Shown here: positions 63,959 through 64,000 of the stretch, piece by piece | How positions within the stretch are numbered: the stretch's first letter is position 1 | Layout: the number at the start of each line of letters is the position of its first letter | Assembly: GCA_002699025.1 (NCBI GenBank) | Contig: PABA01000089.1 | Location: 47,508 to 111,507, forward strand | Source of the DNA: Sandaracinus sp. | GTDB taxonomy: Bacteria > Myxococcota_A > Polyangia > Polyangiales > Houyiibacteriaceae | Length of the DNA stretch: 64,000 bases | Direction of reading: 5' to 3' | Position numbers and translations under genes: made by a program | Notes under the pieces: generated by a model | Seen by the model: only the letters and a program-made list of their open reading frames with translations | Database searches by the model: none | Told to the model about the DNA's origin: nothing

Positions 63959-64000
63959 ATGACGACGACAACCGAGTCCCTGGCGCAGAAGATCGAGACC
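63959..64000 (+). CDS. Possible start of a gene cut by the right edge
   Basis: ATG at 63959 opens MTTTTESLAQKIET and runs off the window, with GGAG three bases upstream. Fourteen codons are too few for a family call. It would be the first gene beyond the array. Confidence 0.3.
   Translation, partial: MTTTTESLAQKIET

Overview
The window is about 64 kb of very GC-rich bacterial DNA whose genes carry G or C at almost every third codon position. Several signs point to Myxococcota, probably a Polyangia or Sandaracinus-like lineage. These are MYXO-CTERM-type protein ends, many cysteine-rich MopE-like and Kazal-like surface lipoproteins, a giant Ser/Thr kinase with a WD40-like propeller, multi-receiver signalling proteins and a type VI immunity-family gene. 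The lineage is inferred from gene content only.

Layout. Bases 1-5100 hold signalling genes: CheB, a multi-receiver adenylate/guanylate cyclase, and a divergent hybrid histidine kinase. A tRNA with anticodon CAT follows at 5204-5277 with its own promoter and terminator. Bases 6063-19129 mix surface or lipoprotein genes (Kazal, PLD-like, MopE-like), 6-phosphogluconate dehydrogenase, a DUF2252-like lipoprotein, a LOG-like/cardiolipin synthase pair, and a small lower-GC insertion carrying a DUF3396 immunity gene between 43-bp direct repeats. Bases 19261-27653 hold the kinase-NTPase-WD40 giant, class II DAHP synthase and NadA. Bases 28008-44963 hold mostly secreted or lipoprotein genes, a four-gene operon that starts with cysteine synthase, two tandem glycine-rich lipoprotein paralogues, an acetyltransferase and a small TPR protein.

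Bases 44964-64000 are a complete type I-G (formerly I-U) CRISPR-Cas locus. The order is cas3, csx17 (cas8), csb1 (cas7), csb2 (cas5-cas6), a cas4-cas1 fusion and cas2, all tightly overlapping, then a leader and an array of about 125 repeats. The leader-proximal 108 repeats have one sequence and the distal 17 another, with an abrupt switch.

The most interesting signal lies just upstream of cas3. A solitary degenerate repeat (45258-45293) keeps the exact 12-nt 3' handle region of the array repeat but has its own GC-rich hairpin. It is followed by a pseudo-spacer whose first 14 nt match perfectly a site 160 bp upstream (45133-45146). That site is preceded by TTA, which fits the TTN PAM reported for type I-G. 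About 110 nt lie between target and guide. This is the layout of CreTA (Cascade-repressed RNA toxin-antitoxin) or CreR (autoregulatory guide) modules, here apparently attached to a type I-G system.

Intergenic regions also carry a family of G/C-rich hexamer minisatellites that recurs at the 3' ends of genes.
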